A DNA stretch of 38,801 nt. It comes from Deltaproteobacteria bacterium (GTDB taxonomy: Bacteria; Bdellovibrionota; FAC87; UBA2466). The position numbers were made by a program, and so were the translations under genes. The stretch covers positions 1 through 38,801 of the forward strand of contig JACPWY010000038.1 of NCBI GenBank assembly GCA_016196825.1. Direction: 5' to 3'. A model generated the notes under the pieces. That model was not told where the DNA came from, made no database searches, and saw only the letters and a program-made list of their open reading frames with translations. Shown piece by piece: positions 7,656-15,131 of the stretch (its first letter is position 1; the number at the start of each line of letters is the position of its first letter).

Positions 7656-8452
7656 GGCAAAAGTCTCAGGACCTGTTGAATGCAACTCGAGATGAGAGGC
7701 CCCTCGGCCTGTTTTCGCGAATGGTACCTGAAGCTGTCACAACTCTTGAGAATGGGGACGAGCGCGCGGATCTCTTTGCGCGGGCTTCTTGCGAGCTCCC
7801 GTAAGGTCTCGGCCGCTGTGAAACGCTCTCCGAGGCGATGGAAATAGTCGTGGATGGCTGTGATGAAGTGATCGCACTGGTCATGGGTGAGTGAAGCCTG
7901 TCCTTTTAATTCCCGCGCCAGCCAATCTTCCGGCGAAAGTGCGGGGGCAGGGGGCTCCTCAGTTCGTTTACGCAAGAAGGGCACGATTCGGCTCAGCGCA
8001 TAGAGGAGGGCAAAGAGCACCGTCGCGATCTGTCCAATGCGCCGCCACGGCAGAGGCAGCGAGAGCTCTCCGTAACTCGGGCGCAGGGCTTCGTCTTGCA
8101 GTTCGCGAGTTGTTGTCACCGTGAAGGGAATTCTTTCCGTGGAGTAGCTGTGCGGGCCACTTGCGATCGAGAGAGCCGGAAAATAGAAGCGGCCGGGGAG
8201 GTAGCCCGTGACATCAAAGAGCCACTGGTAGCTCTGGCCCAGGTCACGCTCTTCGCGCCCCAAGATCTTAAGGCTTGCGGTTTCTAAAGGGGCATCGCTT
8301 AAGACCGGCGGTGAGGTGGCATCCTTGGGGACCGTGAGAGACACCTGCGCCCGCTCCCCGGGGGAGAGGGTTTCGCGGGAGATTGTGGTCGTCACCTCGC
8401 TAGAGGCGAACAGGGCCACGCCGCTCAAAATAAAGAACCAAGCGTTGCACAT
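7643..8452 (-). CDS. Membrane protein of the Bat cluster (DUF4381/BatD-like)
   Basis: The protein has a signal peptide (about residues 1-17), a short Ig-like beta region with 'LSPGERAQVSLTV' (30-120), one transmembrane helix near 140-160, and a cytoplasmic helical domain up to residue 269. The pattern matches the small proteins found between DUF58 and BatA genes in Bat clusters; I place it near DUF4381 or a short BatD paralogue, without certainty. Its start overlaps the DUF58 gene by 53 bases, which is long; no closer start would keep the signal peptide, so I retain it. Its end overlaps batA by 13 bases. The cytoplasmic helical part resembles the tail of BatD at 3936-5219, which suggests two related proteins in one cluster. 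Confidence 0.7.
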   Translation of the reverse strand: MCNAWFFILSGVALFASSEVTTTISRETLSPGERAQVSLTVPKDATSPPVLSDAPLETASLKILGREERDLGQSYQWLFDVTGYLPGRFYFPALSIASGPHSYSTERIPFTVTTTRELQDEALRPSYGELSLPLPWRRIGQIATVLFALLYALSRIVPFLRKRTEEPPAPALSPEDWLARELKGQASLTHDQCDHFITAIHDYFHRLGERFTAAETLRELARSPRKEIRALVPILKSCDSFRYHSRKQAEGPLISSCIQQVLRLLPCTN

Positions 8453-9278
8453 AGTCGTCTTCTACGCTCAAGCTCAAGCACCCGGAGCGCGTGCGCTCAG
8501 CGATTCCCTCAACATGGGCCAGGTGGTCAACAAAAACGGTTTGAAGCTTTTGTCGGGTTTTCGGCGACCGGCCATCGAGAAGGTAGATGTCTCCCGTCTC
8601 GGGATCGGTGAGCTCGTGCAGGCCGTTCAAACCCTGTCCACGCTCCTCGTCTTCGAATCCGTTGAGGAGAATGAATTCGTGGCGACGGGCCGCAGCCGTG
8701 AGCGCTTCCTCGAACGCCGGCACCCAAAAATCGGACAGGATCATCGTGAGCGAACGGTGAGGCAGCATGCGCGCGGCAAATTCGACAGCCACGGAGATGT
8801 CGGCCTTCTTCCCGCGAGGCGTTTCTCCGAGAAGCTGCGTGAGCGCCGTTCTCACTTGGTCCCTTCGGTGGGCTGCCGGAAGATAGGAGGTGACGGACTC
8901 GTTGAAGAGCATCAACCCAAAATTGTCGCCGGCATCGATGGCGGAGAGACCGATCATCGCCGCGACCTCGGCGTACATGTCAATTTTCCGTTTGCGAGAT
9001 CCACCCAGAAGCGACGAACCGCTCGTATCGACCATGAGGATGACGTCAAGCTCTCGTTCCTGTTCGAAGATCTTCACCGTTGGTCTACCCGTGCGGGCCG
9101 TGACGGTCCAGCTCATATGCCGAATGTCATCGCCCGGTTCGTACGGGCGGAACTCTTTGAACTGCATGCTCGAACCGCGAAATGCAGTTCGGTAACTGCC
9201 TTCGAGAAGGCTCGACATGCGGTGCCTGGCACGGATTTCAAGCTGAGACGCGGCCTCGAGAATTTCGGCGGTGATCAT
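8400..9278 (-). CDS. DUF58 family VWA-like protein
   Basis: The 292-residue protein has the DUF58 hallmark 'FRPYEPGDDIRHMSW' at about 43-57 and a VWA-like fold with D84-T-S86-G-S88, a MIDAS-type DxSxS. There is no membrane segment, so it is probably cytoplasmic. Family knowledge: DUF58 proteins accompany MoxR AAA+ ATPases and VWA proteins and are thought to help the ATPase act on its membrane or metal-binding partners. The start ATG 9278 is 5 bases after the moxR stop, so the two are almost certainly cotranslated. No unusual residues were seen in the conserved motif. Confidence 0.9.
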   Translation of the reverse strand: MITAEILEAASQLEIRARHRMSSLLEGSYRTAFRGSSMQFKEFRPYEPGDDIRHMSWTVTARTGRPTVKIFEQERELDVILMVDTSGSSLLGGSRKRKIDMYAEVAAMIGLSAIDAGDNFGLMLFNESVTSYLPAAHRRDQVRTALTQLLGETPRGKKADISVAVEFAARMLPHRSLTMILSDFWVPAFEEALTAAARRHEFILLNGFEDEERGQGLNGLHELTDPETGDIYLLDGRSPKTRQKLQTVFVDHLAHVEGIAERTRSGCLSLSVEDDYVQRLVLYFERRGPVRL

Positions 9279-9283
9279 CTTGC

Positions 9284-10288
9284 TTATGGAATAACGATCG
9301 TTTTGAGAAGCTGAGCCGTGACGTCGTCGGTTGAGACCTTCTTCGCCTCGGCCTCAAAAGTCAGAATGAGGCGGTGACGCAGAATATCGGGGGCCACAAT
9401 TTTCACGTCATCGGGGGTCACAAAATTTCGATTTTCCAAAAACGCATTGGCGCGCGCACTTTTGGCGAGAAAAAGTGTGGCCCGCGGTGAGGCCCCGACT
9501 TGGACGAATCGTCGAATGTCATTGAGACCACTGCCCGTCGTTTCATTGGGCTCAATCACTTCGCCCGGGCGGGTCGCGGTCACAAGGCGGACGATGTACT
9601 CCTTGATCCGATCATCCATGTACACCGAGTCGAGGTGCTGGCGCATCCGTAAGATCCCTTGGGTCGAGAAAACCTGCCTGGTCTCCGGGGCATGGCCTGT
9701 CCCCATGAGCTCGAGAACCTGGCGCTCTTCGGTGCGGTTCGGGTAGGTGACCCGAGTCTTGAACATGAATCTGTCGAGCTGGGCCTCCGGGAGGTTGTAG
9801 GTGCCTTCATTTTCAATTGGGTTCTGAGTCGCGAGAACGAGAAAGGGCTCTTCGAGGAGGTAGGTTTTGTCCGCGAGAGTGACCTGCCGCTCGGCCATGG
9901 CCTCGAGAAGCGCGCTCTGGACCTTCGCGGGGGCTCGATTGATCTCGTCGGCCAGCACGATGTTGGCAAAGATAGGCCCCTTTTTCGGCACAAACTCGTG
10001 GGTCTCCGGTCGGTAAATGGTGGTGCCAATGAGGTCGGAGGGAAGCAGATCGGGGGTAAACTGAATTCGGCTGAATTTGGCATCTAGGATTGTGGCCAGC
10101 GTCTTCACGGCCAGCGTCTTGGCCAGGCCTGGCAGCCCTTCCAAGAGAACATGGCCACCGGTGAGCAGACCCAAGACAAGCGATCGGGTCATGGCATCCT
10201 GGCCCACGATCACGCGCGACATCTCCTCCAGCATCGTGGAAAGGGTGGTCGAGTCTTCCTGAAACGCGAACGCGGTGTTATCGCTCAT
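9284..10288 (-). CDS. moxR: MoxR family AAA+ ATPase
   Basis: The first gene of the cluster encodes 334 residues. Walker A is 'GLPGLAKT' (51-58), Walker B is 'VLADEINRA' with D114 and E115, followed by 'ALLEAMAERQVT' and the sensor-type 'LATQNPIENEGTYNLPEAQ' region, all standard for MoxR. Family knowledge: MoxR ATPases are hexameric chaperone-like proteins that insert cofactors into or mature VWA-containing partners; the substrate here is presumably in the Bat complex, by context. The gene is divergent from a ferredoxin gene, with an 80-base shared control region and a TATAAT at 10330-10335 reading toward moxR. No clear Shine-Dalgarno precedes ATG 10288. Confidence 0.92.
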   Translation of the reverse strand: MSDNTAFAFQEDSTTLSTMLEEMSRVIVGQDAMTRSLVLGLLTGGHVLLEGLPGLAKTLAVKTLATILDAKFSRIQFTPDLLPSDLIGTTIYRPETHEFVPKKGPIFANIVLADEINRAPAKVQSALLEAMAERQVTLADKTYLLEEPFLVLATQNPIENEGTYNLPEAQLDRFMFKTRVTYPNRTEERQVLELMGTGHAPETRQVFSTQGILRMRQHLDSVYMDDRIKEYIVRLVTATRPGEVIEPNETTGSGLNDIRRFVQVGASPRATLFLAKSARANAFLENRNFVTPDDVKIVAPDILRHRLILTFEAEAKKVSTDDVTAQLLKTIVIP

Positions 10289-10329
10289 GCCATTTTTTGA
10301 GGGGTTCTGGAGGTTGGGGGAACACTATT

Positions 10330-10335
10330 ATTATA
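10330..10335 (-). promoter_or_regulatory. Candidate -10 element for the moxR-Bat operon
   Basis: On the minus strand the hexamer is a perfect TATAAT, 41 bases before the moxR ATG. I find no good -35 hexamer at 16-18 bases upstream, so the call rests on the -10 alone and on its place in a short divergent spacer. Confidence 0.35.
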
Positions 10336-10368
10336 GTCGGAATAAGCTTAGAATTCGATGAGTCCCGA

Positions 10369-10662
10369 GTGATAGCGCATAAGGTCATATTCCTTCCCAG
10401 TGGCAAGACTATCGACGTAGATGACGGCACGCGTCTTTATGATGCGGCCAAAAGCGCAGGGCTTCCGGTGGCCTCCTCTTGCCGCGGTGAGTTTACCTGC
10501 GGAAAATGTGTGATGCAGATTGTGAGCGGGGGTGAAAATGTGTCCGTTCAGGATGAGGAAGAGCGGACCTTGCTCGTGCGTGAGCGCAACGACCCCACCC
10601 ACCGCATCAGCTGCCACACTTTGGTCCGGGGTGCCTGCACAGTGACAACGACCTATTGGTGA
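10369..10662 (+). CDS. Plant-type [2Fe-2S] ferredoxin
   Basis: The protein carries the CxxxxxCxxC motif of plant-type 2Fe-2S ferredoxins ('CRGEFTCGKC') with the fourth Cys in 'RISCHTLV'; all four cluster ligands are present. The usual strand order is seen, with 'VIFLPSGKTIDV' first and 'GENVSVQDEEERTLL' before the last Cys. The start is uncertain: GTG 10369 gives 97 residues, a normal length; a TTG at 10297 would add a leader with no similarity to the family. Family knowledge: small electron carrier of the cytoplasm. The redox partner is not encoded nearby. The gene is divergent from moxR and precedes the polysaccharide genes by 56 bases without evident link. Confidence 0.8.
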   Translation: MIAHKVIFLPSGKTIDVDDGTRLYDAAKSAGLPVASSCRGEFTCGKCVMQIVSGGENVSVQDEEERTLLVRERNDPTHRISCHTLVRGACTVTTTYW

Positions 10663-10718
10663 GCGACACCTTGCCTTTCTTCGGGCGGGAGTCATAAGTA
10701 AAGGCCGAGGGAGGAGCG

Positions 10719-11480
10719 GTGTTTAGCCGACAAGATTTGAAAATTGCAGCGGTCTTTGGAGTGGTGGGCGCCCTCCTGGCCGGCATCGCGGCGAAGTTGA
10801 TTCCACCTCGGTTTGAGAGCCGCTCGGTGGTACTTGTCCAGCGCAATCGGGTGGCCTTTCCGGGGATGAATTTCGAGGAGGACAAGAACCGCTGGGTCTG
10901 GGTGCGCGATGGGTTCGCGCTTCGGGACTCTCTTCTCGCGGATCAGTTTCTGATCGACTACCTCGAGACTCGGCCGGCATTTCAAGAACGCCTCGAAAAG
11001 AAAGCGCCGAGTGAGTACGCCTGGCCCTGGCTGAGTGACCGAGTTCGCCGACAGATTCGGGTGGATTACACGGGCGGGGACGAATTCTCGTACGTTATTG
11101 TGGCCAGAGATCGCAACCCCGAGGAGGCGCGCGCACTGGCCGAGGTGCTGAGCAAGCGGCTGGTGACCTTGGCTACCACCGATTTGACCGCACAGTACCA
11201 ACAGACGCTGGCCCACTTTGAAAAGCGTTTGAGTGAGCTACCGCCGAAGAGTGAAGACAGCAAAGCGCTTCGCGCGAAATATCGGGAGCTCAAGATGGCG
11301 ACGTGGCTTCAAGAGGCCCAAGAGAGGAACGCGGTGAAGATTCTCGAAGGAGCGCGCTTTCCCCACGCCCCCTGTTGGCCCCGCGGTGGCCTTTGGATCT
11401 GTATTGGTGCTGTGCTGGGAGTGGCTTTTAGATTTGCGTTTACGAGACTCCGACCCTGGTTCGGGGGCTTCGGCCGGTGA
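10719..11480 (+). CDS. Wzz-like chain-length / polysaccharide co-polymerase protein
   Basis: The start is GTG 10719, preceded by GAGGAG at 10711-10716. The 253-residue protein has a transmembrane helix at each end (about 9-27 and 223-243) around a periplasmic region with a coiled-coil-like stretch near 140-200 ('EEARALAEVLSKRLVTLATT'). This is the plan of Wzz and other polysaccharide co-polymerases, which set chain length together with a Wzy polymerase. The short C-terminal half fits a Wzz without a tyrosine-kinase domain. The next gene, of the O-antigen ligase/polymerase family, overlaps its stop by four bases (GTGA), which supports a shared function. Similarity is by architecture, so the family call is moderate. 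Confidence 0.65.
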   Translation: MFSRQDLKIAAVFGVVGALLAGIAAKLIPPRFESRSVVLVQRNRVAFPGMNFEEDKNRWVWVRDGFALRDSLLADQFLIDYLETRPAFQERLEKKAPSEYAWPWLSDRVRRQIRVDYTGGDEFSYVIVARDRNPEEARALAEVLSKRLVTLATTDLTAQYQQTLAHFEKRLSELPPKSEDSKALRAKYRELKMATWLQEAQERNAVKILEGARFPHAPCWPRGGLWICIGAVLGVAFRFAFTRLRPWFGGFGR

Positions 11481-12652
11481 CGGCAGTCGCCCGATTCGCC
11501 GCGATACCGGTTTTTCTATTTTTCTTTTTCATCCTGACCGGTGTGCACTTTGAGATGCCGGGGCTCTTGAGATTTTACCCCGAGATCGTTCTTTTTGGGG
11601 CGTCGCTGGTTGGCGTAGCTCTGGTTGCTGAGAGAAGCGAGCTGGCGATGGATCTTTGGGCGTGCGGATTGTGTCTAGCTGTCGTCCCCATTCTGTCGTC
11701 CCTTGCCTCTGGGCGTGAGGCCGAGCTTTTTAGCCAGCCCGAGTACCGGAGTTGGGTTTCGTGTTTACTCATGGGAGGGCCACTCGCACTGGTGTTTGGT
11801 CAAGCGGACCGCCGAAAAGGACTCTTCTTACTCTTAGCCACTGTCGCTGCGACCGTCATATTGCTATTTCTTTACCACTATCTCGTTTTGCATGAAGTGA
11901 GGGAGTTTGACCTGCGGCCCCTTCTTAACACTAAAAACGGCGATCCGAATTTTTTGTGCACGATATTCGGATTCTTCATTCCTCTTTTGGCCCATTGGGG
12001 GCTTGAGCATCGCTGGACTTGGGCCGTGGTGATTCCCCTCTTTGGTTGCGCCATCCTGACGCAATCTCGGATGGGTCTCATCGCGCTCGGGCTGTCATCG
12101 GTATATTGGGTCTGGACCTTGGGCCCCCGTTACCGATTTGTGAAAACCATTTCGGGTGGGCTCCTTTTTGTGGCTCTCGGCGTTTTACTGCTCAATCCCA
12201 ACCTGAGGTCACGTTTTCGCACGATTCACGATACCGCCAACCTCGAGCGGATCCAGACCTATAGAAACGGCCTCAAACTGTTTTCTGAGAACCCCATTCT
12301 GGGAGTGGGTTGGGGTCATGCTCCCGATACCTTCTTCCAAAACGGTGGTTACCCAGCTTTTCAATCGGACCACACGCCGCTTGAGATCCACATGACACCG
12401 CTTCAGATTGCCGCGGAGCTTGGGTTTGTTGGGCTCTTGGCCTTTGGCTGGTTGATCGGGATCGTTCTCAGATCGTTCCGGCAGGCGCGCGATCCTCTTC
12501 TCTTGCATGCGAGCGTGGCGTCCGTCCTGTGTCTTGGACTCAATTCTTTGACACTTCCGCTTGCAACGAAGGATTTCTTCGTCGTCTTCCTGTTCATCGT
12601 GGCGGTGCTCAATCAGGCAACAGGCGTTACTAATGAGGTCATAAGTAAGTAG
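11477..12652 (+). CDS. O-antigen ligase/polymerase family membrane protein (Wzy_C)
   Basis: A protein of 391 residues with about eleven or twelve hydrophobic segments and a large periplasmic loop near 260-310. Family signatures seen are 'LTQSRMGLIALGLS' (about 196-209), 'RIQTYRNGLKLFSENP' followed by 'ILGVGWG', and 'HMTPLQIAAELGFVGLLAF', the pattern of Wzy_C/O-antigen ligase proteins (WaaL or Wzy). Function: joining or polymerising polysaccharide units at the periplasmic face of the inner membrane. It is cotranslated with the Wzz-like gene, so polymerase is the better guess than ligase. The last seven codons and the stop lie inside the left arm of the palindromic element at 12628, so the native C-terminus may have been slightly altered by that insertion. 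Confidence 0.82.
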   Translation: MTAVARFAAIPVFLFFFFILTGVHFEMPGLLRFYPEIVLFGASLVGVALVAERSELAMDLWACGLCLAVVPILSSLASGREAELFSQPEYRSWVSCLLMGGPLALVFGQADRRKGLFLLLATVAATVILLFLYHYLVLHEVREFDLRPLLNTKNGDPNFLCTIFGFFIPLLAHWGLEHRWTWAVVIPLFGCAILTQSRMGLIALGLSSVYWVWTLGPRYRFVKTISGGLLFVALGVLLLNPNLRSRFRTIHDTANLERIQTYRNGLKLFSENPILGVGWGHAPDTFFQNGGYPAFQSDHTPLEIHMTPLQIAAELGFVGLLAFGWLIGIVLRSFRQARDPLLLHASVASVLCLGLNSLTLPLATKDFFVVFLFIVAVLNQATGVTNEVISK

Positions 12653-12811
12653 ACACTGCGATGGGCGCTAAGAACGCCCCCGACTTCGTCAGCCGAAAAA
12701 AAGGTCCTCGACGGCCCTTCTGGGCCGCCTCCGGGCCTTTTTTTCGGCTTCCTCGCGGTGACATTCTTATCACCCATCTCGTATGTCTACTTACTTATGA
12801 CCTCATTAGTA
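12628..12811. repeat. 184-bp palindromic element with 28-bp perfect terminal inverted repeats
   Basis: The arms 12628-12655 and 12784-12811 are perfect inverted copies of 28 bases (left arm begins TACTAATGAGGTCATAAGTA). Between them lie further nested palindromes: GATGGG at 12660-12665 with CCCATC at 12773-12778, AGCCGAAAAAAAGG at 12691-12704 with its complement at 12736-12749, and a short inner stem. The whole can fold into one long hairpin. Single or paired arms recur at 2365-2385 and 31082-31117. It contains no credible gene. The form suits a miniature non-autonomous mobile element; no target-site duplication is obvious at the edges. Confidence 0.8.
12691..12749. terminator. Bidirectional terminator-like hairpin inside the 184-bp element
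   Basis: AAAAAAAGG and CCTTTTTTT flank a GC-rich core (CGGCCC...GGGCCG), giving an A-run/stem/T-run on both strands. It lies between the plus-strand O-antigen-ligase-type gene and the minus-strand gene ending at 12841, and could end both transcripts. Confidence 0.7.
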
Positions 12812-12840
12812 GTGCAAGCCCCCAGACTCAGCAACGAACG

Positions 12841-13242
12841 CTATTTTAGTTTTTCGCAACGTAGGGAGAGCACGGTACCGTTTCCGAGATCCAACTTTGC
12901 GTTGTCCTTACGCGCGGAGTTCCAGGATGGAATGGGCCGCTGAATCTCCAGGGAAAAGCCCTCTATTCCCAGGGTGTAAGCCTTTTCGCTGGTCGCCATC
13001 TGTTCGTCATTCTTGTAGATCTCCACCCATTTCGTGTCGTGGGTGAACCGGGACTCGAAGCGCTCATCGATCTTGACCTGCACAAAGTCGTTTTCCTTGC
13101 CCTTGAAGCTCACCGAAAGTGTTGGGTCGTCGTTCCGATCAATGAAGTAAAGACAGACAACCTTTTCGAGCTCCGTCTTGGCCTCGGATGGAAAAGAGAT
13201 GGCAGCCATTGCCGACAAAATGAACAGAATTGTAAATCGCAT
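12841..13242 (-). CDS. Small secreted protein of unknown function
   Basis: The start is set at ATG 13242, which has GGGAGGATC just upstream on its strand; an ATG at 13278 lies further upstream without such a site. Residues 1-21 are a signal peptide ('MRFTILFILSAMAAISFPSEA'-type, cleaved after SEA). The 112-residue mature protein is predicted beta-rich, contains two Cys (near 30 and 129) that could pair, and shows no known domain. It ends 30 bases from the palindromic element and is divergent from the next gene, with a 171-base spacer between the starts. Confidence 0.65.
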   Translation of the reverse strand: MRFTILFILSAMAAISFPSEAKTELEKVVCLYFIDRNDDPTLSVSFKGKENDFVQVKIDERFESRFTHDTKWVEIYKNDEQMATSEKAYTLGIEGFSLEIQRPIPSWNSARKDNAKLDLGNGTVLSLRCEKLK

Positions 13243-13413
13243 GAGATCCTCCCAACAAATGTTAGAGCCATGTTGCACCGAAAAAACGCTGCGTCAATTT
13301 ACTTTACCCAACGAAGATTTCCATACGTGACTTTACCCCCCATTGTTCCACTAAAATGAAAAAGATGGGTTCCGTGAGAATTGAAATCGTTAGATAATTC
13401 TTTGGGGGTGATC

Positions 13414-14076
13414 ATGGCTTCTCGGAAAATCTGCGTGTTGGGCAGCTTCGCATTTCTGGCACTTACAGCTACCGCGACTCAAAAATGGCGTGTTTCGCTC
13501 AATGAAACCGCTATCTCTCGAAATCCCTCTTGGGCCAAGAACGCCGCAGTTCGATTAGCTGAAAGGCAACTCACTTCGTTTTATGAGCTCTGCAACGAGA
13601 TTTCTGGAAAGCCGGCGCACACGGTAGCCACTGGAGGGTGTCAGCCCTCTGGAATTGAGGATTTCCTGTGCGGGGGTCAGGCCAACTTCACCTGCGAAAT
13701 AGCTACGGTTGAATTCTTGACCGGCACTAAGGAGATCGAGGGTGCCTATTGGGATTCCGAATCAGGTTTGTACCTCGCGATTGACAGCAAGAAAATTCGT
13801 GGAGGGCTTGTTTCTCCTTATTTGGGCGGCAAGGCATTGACACAACTTGGACGGCTGGAGCGAACCGGCGAAAACACCTATACCGTTTCAGGAAATTTTT
13901 CCGCAATCCAAGGGGAATGCTCGGGCAGCGTCCGGTTTAACCTGACCAAGCTCAGTGACGGCAACCTCCTCTTCGAAGCCGTCAGCCCCGAAGAAGTCTT
14001 TGCCATCATTTTTGGTTCTTGTCGCTGGAAGGGCACGCTCACTTCCCGCGCAGAGTTGCGACAGATTCACCGCTAG
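13414..14076 (+). CDS. Secreted Cys-containing protein of unknown function
   Basis: The start is ATG 13414, preceded by GGGGGTG at 13404-13410; a TTG at 13381 is in frame but adds only a weak leader. Residues 1-22 are a signal peptide ('ASRKICVLGSFAFLALTATA'). The mature part is about 195 residues with Cys at several places, including 'GGCQPSGIEDFLCGG' and 'GSCRWKG', which suggests disulphides. The C-terminal half has a beta-strand-rich character ('NTYTVSGNFSAIQGECSG'). I recognise no family. The neighbours are other short secreted proteins, so this is a small cluster of exported proteins of unknown role. Confidence 0.65.
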   Translation: MASRKICVLGSFAFLALTATATQKWRVSLNETAISRNPSWAKNAAVRLAERQLTSFYELCNEISGKPAHTVATGGCQPSGIEDFLCGGQANFTCEIATVEFLTGTKEIEGAYWDSESGLYLAIDSKKIRGGLVSPYLGGKALTQLGRLERTGENTYTVSGNFSAIQGECSGSVRFNLTKLSDGNLLFEAVSPEEVFAIIFGSCRWKGTLTSRAELRQIHR

Positions 14077-14094
14077 TGCCCTGTGATGGAGTTC

Positions 14095-14124
14095 AAAAAA
14101 AGGCCGCGCGCAAGCTCGGCTTTT
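14095..14124 (+). terminator. Weak intrinsic terminator
   Basis: An A-run plus GCCG at 14095-14106 pairs with CGGCTTTT at 14117-14124, with one bulged base. The T-run is only four bases. It follows the stop at 14076 by about 20 bases. Confidence 0.4.
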
Positions 14125-14229
14125 CGTGAAAATTCTGCGTTTTCTTTACAATTTCTTTACAATTCGCAATTAAGTTCCAACGCGTTTTTTCCGATGAGTC
14201 TCTGAAATGATTAATAGGGAAGGACTCAA

Positions 14230-14853
14230 ATGAATTTACAGAAATCGAACATGTTCGCAGTAAGTTTGGCGGTACTGGTATCACTCGTATCCACAGCACG
14301 GGCTAGTTTCAACACCTGTATGGATGACTGTAGAAGCGCGCTCCAGGCCTGCTCGGATGAAAAGAGAGCCACATGGCTCCAGTGTCAGGATGATGCGGAG
14401 GAGACCTACAACCAGTGCGTCGACAACGATCCCGACGACGAAATGTGCTATCCCCAATATCAGATGGATAATTCAGCGTGCGAGTCGACGTATACCGATG
14501 GCGTCAATGAGTGTAGCGGGGCCAACAACATGTGCGCCATGGAATGTCAGCAGGCTTTCGATTATTGCTATACCGCCGATGATGAATGCACGTCTAACAA
14601 TGCCTCGGACTACACTATGTGCGTGGACATGGCCAATATGAACTATCAAATGTGTGAGGAGGCTGGCGGAGCAGATTGTGATGCAACGCGAACCGCCGAG
14701 CTCGCAACCTGCAATCAGAATCAATCGCAGGGAACCATGAACTGCGAAATTGCTCTCGAGACTTGTCTATCCACGAGAGGGGCCAAGCGCTTCGAACAAT
14801 TTCTGGAGTTGCAAGACCGCCACATGAAAAGTAAACGCCGGCAGTCTCACTGA
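14230..14853 (+). CDS. Secreted cysteine-rich protein (18 Cys in the mature part)
   Basis: The start ATG 14230 has AAGGA about 6 bases upstream. Residues 1-26 are a signal peptide ending in 'STARA'. The mature protein of about 180 residues holds 18 cysteines, spread at intervals of 3 to about 15 residues. It begins with CMDDC and includes other CxxxC pairs such as 'CAMEC', typical of helical hairpins tied by disulphides. It is strongly acidic and rich in Asp, Glu, Asn, Met and Tyr, with a basic tail ('KSKRRQSH'). Nine disulphides are possible, since the count is even. I recognise no family. Upstream at 14141-14161 the heptamer TTTCTTTACA is nearly repeated, but no convincing promoter can be fixed. 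A strong hairpin follows the stop. Confidence 0.8.
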   Translation: MNLQKSNMFAVSLAVLVSLVSTARASFNTCMDDCRSALQACSDEKRATWLQCQDDAEETYNQCVDNDPDDEMCYPQYQMDNSACESTYTDGVNECSGANNMCAMECQQAFDYCYTADDECTSNNASDYTMCVDMANMNYQMCEEAGGADCDATRTAELATCNQNQSQGTMNCEIALETCLSTRGAKRFEQFLELQDRHMKSKRRQSH

Positions 14854-14865
14854 TTGTGACAGAGG

Positions 14866-14897
14866 GCCTCCTCTTTCAGGTGGGAAGAGGAGGCTTT
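14866..14897 (+). terminator. Intrinsic terminator-like hairpin after the Cys-rich gene
   Basis: GCCTCCTCTT at 14866-14875 pairs perfectly with AAGAGGAGGC at 14885-14894 across a 9-base loop, followed by TTT. The T-run is short, but the stem is strong and the position fits, 13 bases after the stop codon. Confidence 0.65.
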
Positions 14898-14927
14898 CCT
14901 CGAAAGGCGGGAGGCTGTCTTTTGGAA

Positions 14928-15128
14928 TTATTCGATCCGGTCAGGCTCTCTGCCCCATCGCCCAAGCCACAAAGGAAGAATAAAGAAGAGAAAAATGGGG
15001 CCCAGGGCTAGGGCGAGCATCACCCACCCGGGACGAATCGGGCGTTTGCGCCGGGTAGCCTCTAAGAGCAAAAGCCCAAGCCCGAAGGCACCTAGACAGA
15101 GCCAAACAATGAGTGCAAAACGAGGCAT
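14928..15128 (-). CDS. Small membrane protein with two helices
   Basis: This ORF starts 3 bases after the hflC stop, on the same strand, which is the main reason to believe it. The 66 residues contain two hydrophobic helices (about 4-23 and 35-54) split by a basic loop 'ATRRKRPIRPG', then an acidic tail. That would put the loop in the cytoplasm. No family is recognised. It is probably cotranslated with hflKC; whether it belongs to the HflKC complex cannot be told from the sequence. Confidence 0.55.
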   Translation of the reverse strand: MPRFALIVWLCLGAFGLGLLLLEATRRKRPIRPGWVMLALALGPIFLFFILPLWLGRWGREPDRIE

Positions 15129-15131
15129 CGG

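Noticed and set aside
8316..9314. A 332-residue open frame on the plus strand opposite the DUF58 gene
   Set aside because: It is in the shadow of a clearly recognised gene, has no start signal or known motif, and its sequence is rich in Arg and His as expected of an antisense frame.
10691..10701. GTCATAAGTAA before the Wzz-like gene as another repeat arm
   Set aside because: It shares only 11 bases with the arm and lacks the flanking ACTAATGAG part, so chance is possible.
14145..14173. TTTACA twice near 14145-14161 as a sigma70 promoter for the Cys-rich gene
   Set aside because: The only hexamer at the right distance (AATTAA) matches the -10 in three of six positions; too weak to call.
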